Shown here piece by piece: positions 6,432 through 6,814 of a stretch of DNA of 6,814 nt (positions are counted from its first letter, which is position 1; each line of letters opens with the position of its first letter). Source of the stretch: Bacteroides sp. CAG:144 (GTDB lineage: Bacteria; Bacteroidota; Bacteroidia; Bacteroidales; UBA11471); the NCBI GenBank assembly GCA_000434215.1, contig HF999741.1, positions 36,904-43,717 of the forward strand. Reading direction: 5' to 3'. Below the pieces are notes generated by a model, which worked only from the letters and a program-made list of their open reading frames with translations, was not told the origin of the DNA and did no database searches. Position numbers and translations under genes: made by a program.

Positions 6432-6465
6432 ATCGGGGAGAAAATCTTTGAGATTTTTCCCCGAT
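6432..6465 (+). terminator. Hairpin downstream of the lipid A operon, probable terminator
   Basis: Arms 6432-6447 and 6451-6465 pair around a 3-nt loop (ttg) with one bulged G. The stem has a GGGG/CCCC base and an A-rich/T-rich upper part. It begins 28 bp after the stop of the acidic protein gene. There is no clean U-tract after the stem, so termination may be partial, and a stronger hairpin follows at 6548-6611. Confidence 0.5.
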
Positions 6466-6547
6466 TATCATATATGACAATCCTAAAAACATGGATTGGA
6501 TTACCCATGAATAGACAGCTTCAAAGGCGGCAACCTCTGAAACTCCC

Positions 6548-6611
6548 GTAAGAACCGAAATAAGAAAGTACCCATGCGGAGGCATGGGTACTTTCTTATT
6601 TCGGTTCTTAC
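6548..6611 (+). terminator. 30-bp perfect hairpin with T6 tail, strong terminator
   Basis: Arms 6548-6577 and 6582-6611 are perfect reverse complements with a 4-nt loop (ggag). The inner core GTACCCATGC/GCATGGGTAC is followed by a T-rich stretch (TTTCTTATTT), then 10 further paired bases, and a T6 run at 6615-6620. No T-run follows on the other strand, so the plus direction is favoured. It is probably the final stop of the lpxD operon, 143 bp after the last stop codon. It shares the nested design of the hairpin at 708-769. Confidence 0.75.
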
Positions 6612-6814
6612 AAGTTTTTTCCTATTAATTTTGATTTATTAAAAATGGTTATAAAAAAAGCGTACAACAAGTTGGAAGCTGTTACACTCTGTTGGCTGGA
6701 ATAATTCAGCGAAAACGGCTAACTTGAATTAGCCAGATAAACCGTTGTAGTTATAGAAATCCGATTTTCCGTAAGGGTTTGGAAGGAATTGAATTACCCC
6801 CGAACGATAAAAAA
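6612..6814. other. Right-end intergenic region with possible promoter and structured leader
   Basis: No protein gene is convincing here. A promoter-like TAATTTTG lies at 6626-6633. Downstream, two small hairpins are visible: 6695-6710 (six pairs, one bulged G, loop taa) and 6717-6734 (GGCTAA/TTAGCC with a 6-nt loop). A possible closing helix pairs TACAAC (6663-6668) with GTTGTA (6744-6749). The region ends with CCGAACGATAAAAAA, 15 nt also found just before the lpxD start. It may be the leader of a gene beyond the window or a small RNA. I do not recognise a known riboswitch or RNA family. Confidence 0.35.
6626..6633 (+). promoter_or_regulatory. Candidate Bacteroidota -7 box at the right end
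   Basis: TAATTTTG is an exact match to TAnnTTTG, placed just after the T6 run of the strong terminator, where a promoter for a following rightward unit would be expected. The -33 TTTG is not clear (TTTC at 6599-6602 is 23 bp away and inside the hairpin), and the surrounding AT-richness makes a chance match possible. Confidence 0.3.

Noticed and set aside
6474..6551. 25-codon ORF between the two terminators after the lipid A operon
   Set aside because: Very short, with no promoter or ribosome binding site, and its stop codon falls inside the hairpin arm; chance is sufficient.
6502..6590. Antiterminator-like alternative pairing of TACCCATG (6502-6509) with CATGGGTA (6583-6590)
   Set aside because: An 8-bp pairing cannot compete with the perfect 30-bp terminator stem, and no upstream sensing element or leader ORF is evident.
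6645..6704. 19-codon ORF after the TAATTTTG box (possible leader peptide)
   Set aside because: Its start would be only a few nt from the predicted transcript start, there is no run of regulatory codons, and it overlaps the small hairpin; unsupported as a leader peptide.
1..6814. CRISPR arrays, tRNA or rRNA genes, insertion sequences
   Set aside because: No regularly spaced direct repeats, cloverleaf-like segments, rRNA-like stretches or transposase ORFs were seen on either strand by eye.

Overview
The window looks like chromosomal DNA from a member of the Bacteroidales (gut Bacteroidota). Four things point there: an LpxC deacetylase fused in frame to a FabZ dehydratase, a bacterial serine palmitoyltransferase, matches to the Bacteroidota promoter element TAnnTTTG, and mostly A-rich translation leaders with little Shine-Dalgarno use. 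Genus and species cannot be fixed from the sequence alone.

Layout, left to right. (1) 1-702, plus: C-terminal part of a papain-like C1 (bleomycin hydrolase/PepC type) peptidase, cut by the window edge and closed by a 27-bp perfect hairpin at 708-769. (2) 770-1034: gene-poor spacer. (3) 1085-2275, minus: serine palmitoyltransferase, first enzyme of sphingolipid synthesis, with a terminator at 1035-1063. (4) 2276-2556: divergent control region with a possible promoter on each strand and a 19-bp palindrome on the lpxD side. (5) 2557-6404, plus: four closely spaced genes (gaps 34, 23 and 32 bp): lpxD, lpxC-fabZ, lpxA, and a small acidic protein resembling the pRiA4b ORF-3 / 'IS1096 passenger TnpR' family. 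(6) 6405-6814: two hairpins, the second a 30-bp perfect inverted repeat followed by T6, then about 200 bp with a possible promoter and small hairpins, probably the leader of something beyond the window.

Functionally the core is outer-membrane lipid synthesis. LpxA, LpxC and LpxD perform the first three acyl and deacetyl steps of lipid A synthesis from UDP-GlcNAc. FabZ works on the same 3-hydroxyacyl-ACP pool that LpxA and LpxD draw from, so the fusion ties a fatty acid elongation enzyme to the committed lipid A step. The divergent serine palmitoyltransferase also uses activated long-chain acyl groups, which puts the two major membrane lipid branches head to head.

I did not find a new multi-gene system. 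The most unusual observations are an AAGGAG plus ATG placed at the LpxC/FabZ domain junction, suggesting possible internal translation of free FabZ; the acidic pRiA4b-like gene in the lipid A operon; hairpins whose perfect pairing continues beyond the terminator T-tract; the palindrome in the presumed lpxD promoter; and the possible structured leader at the right end.
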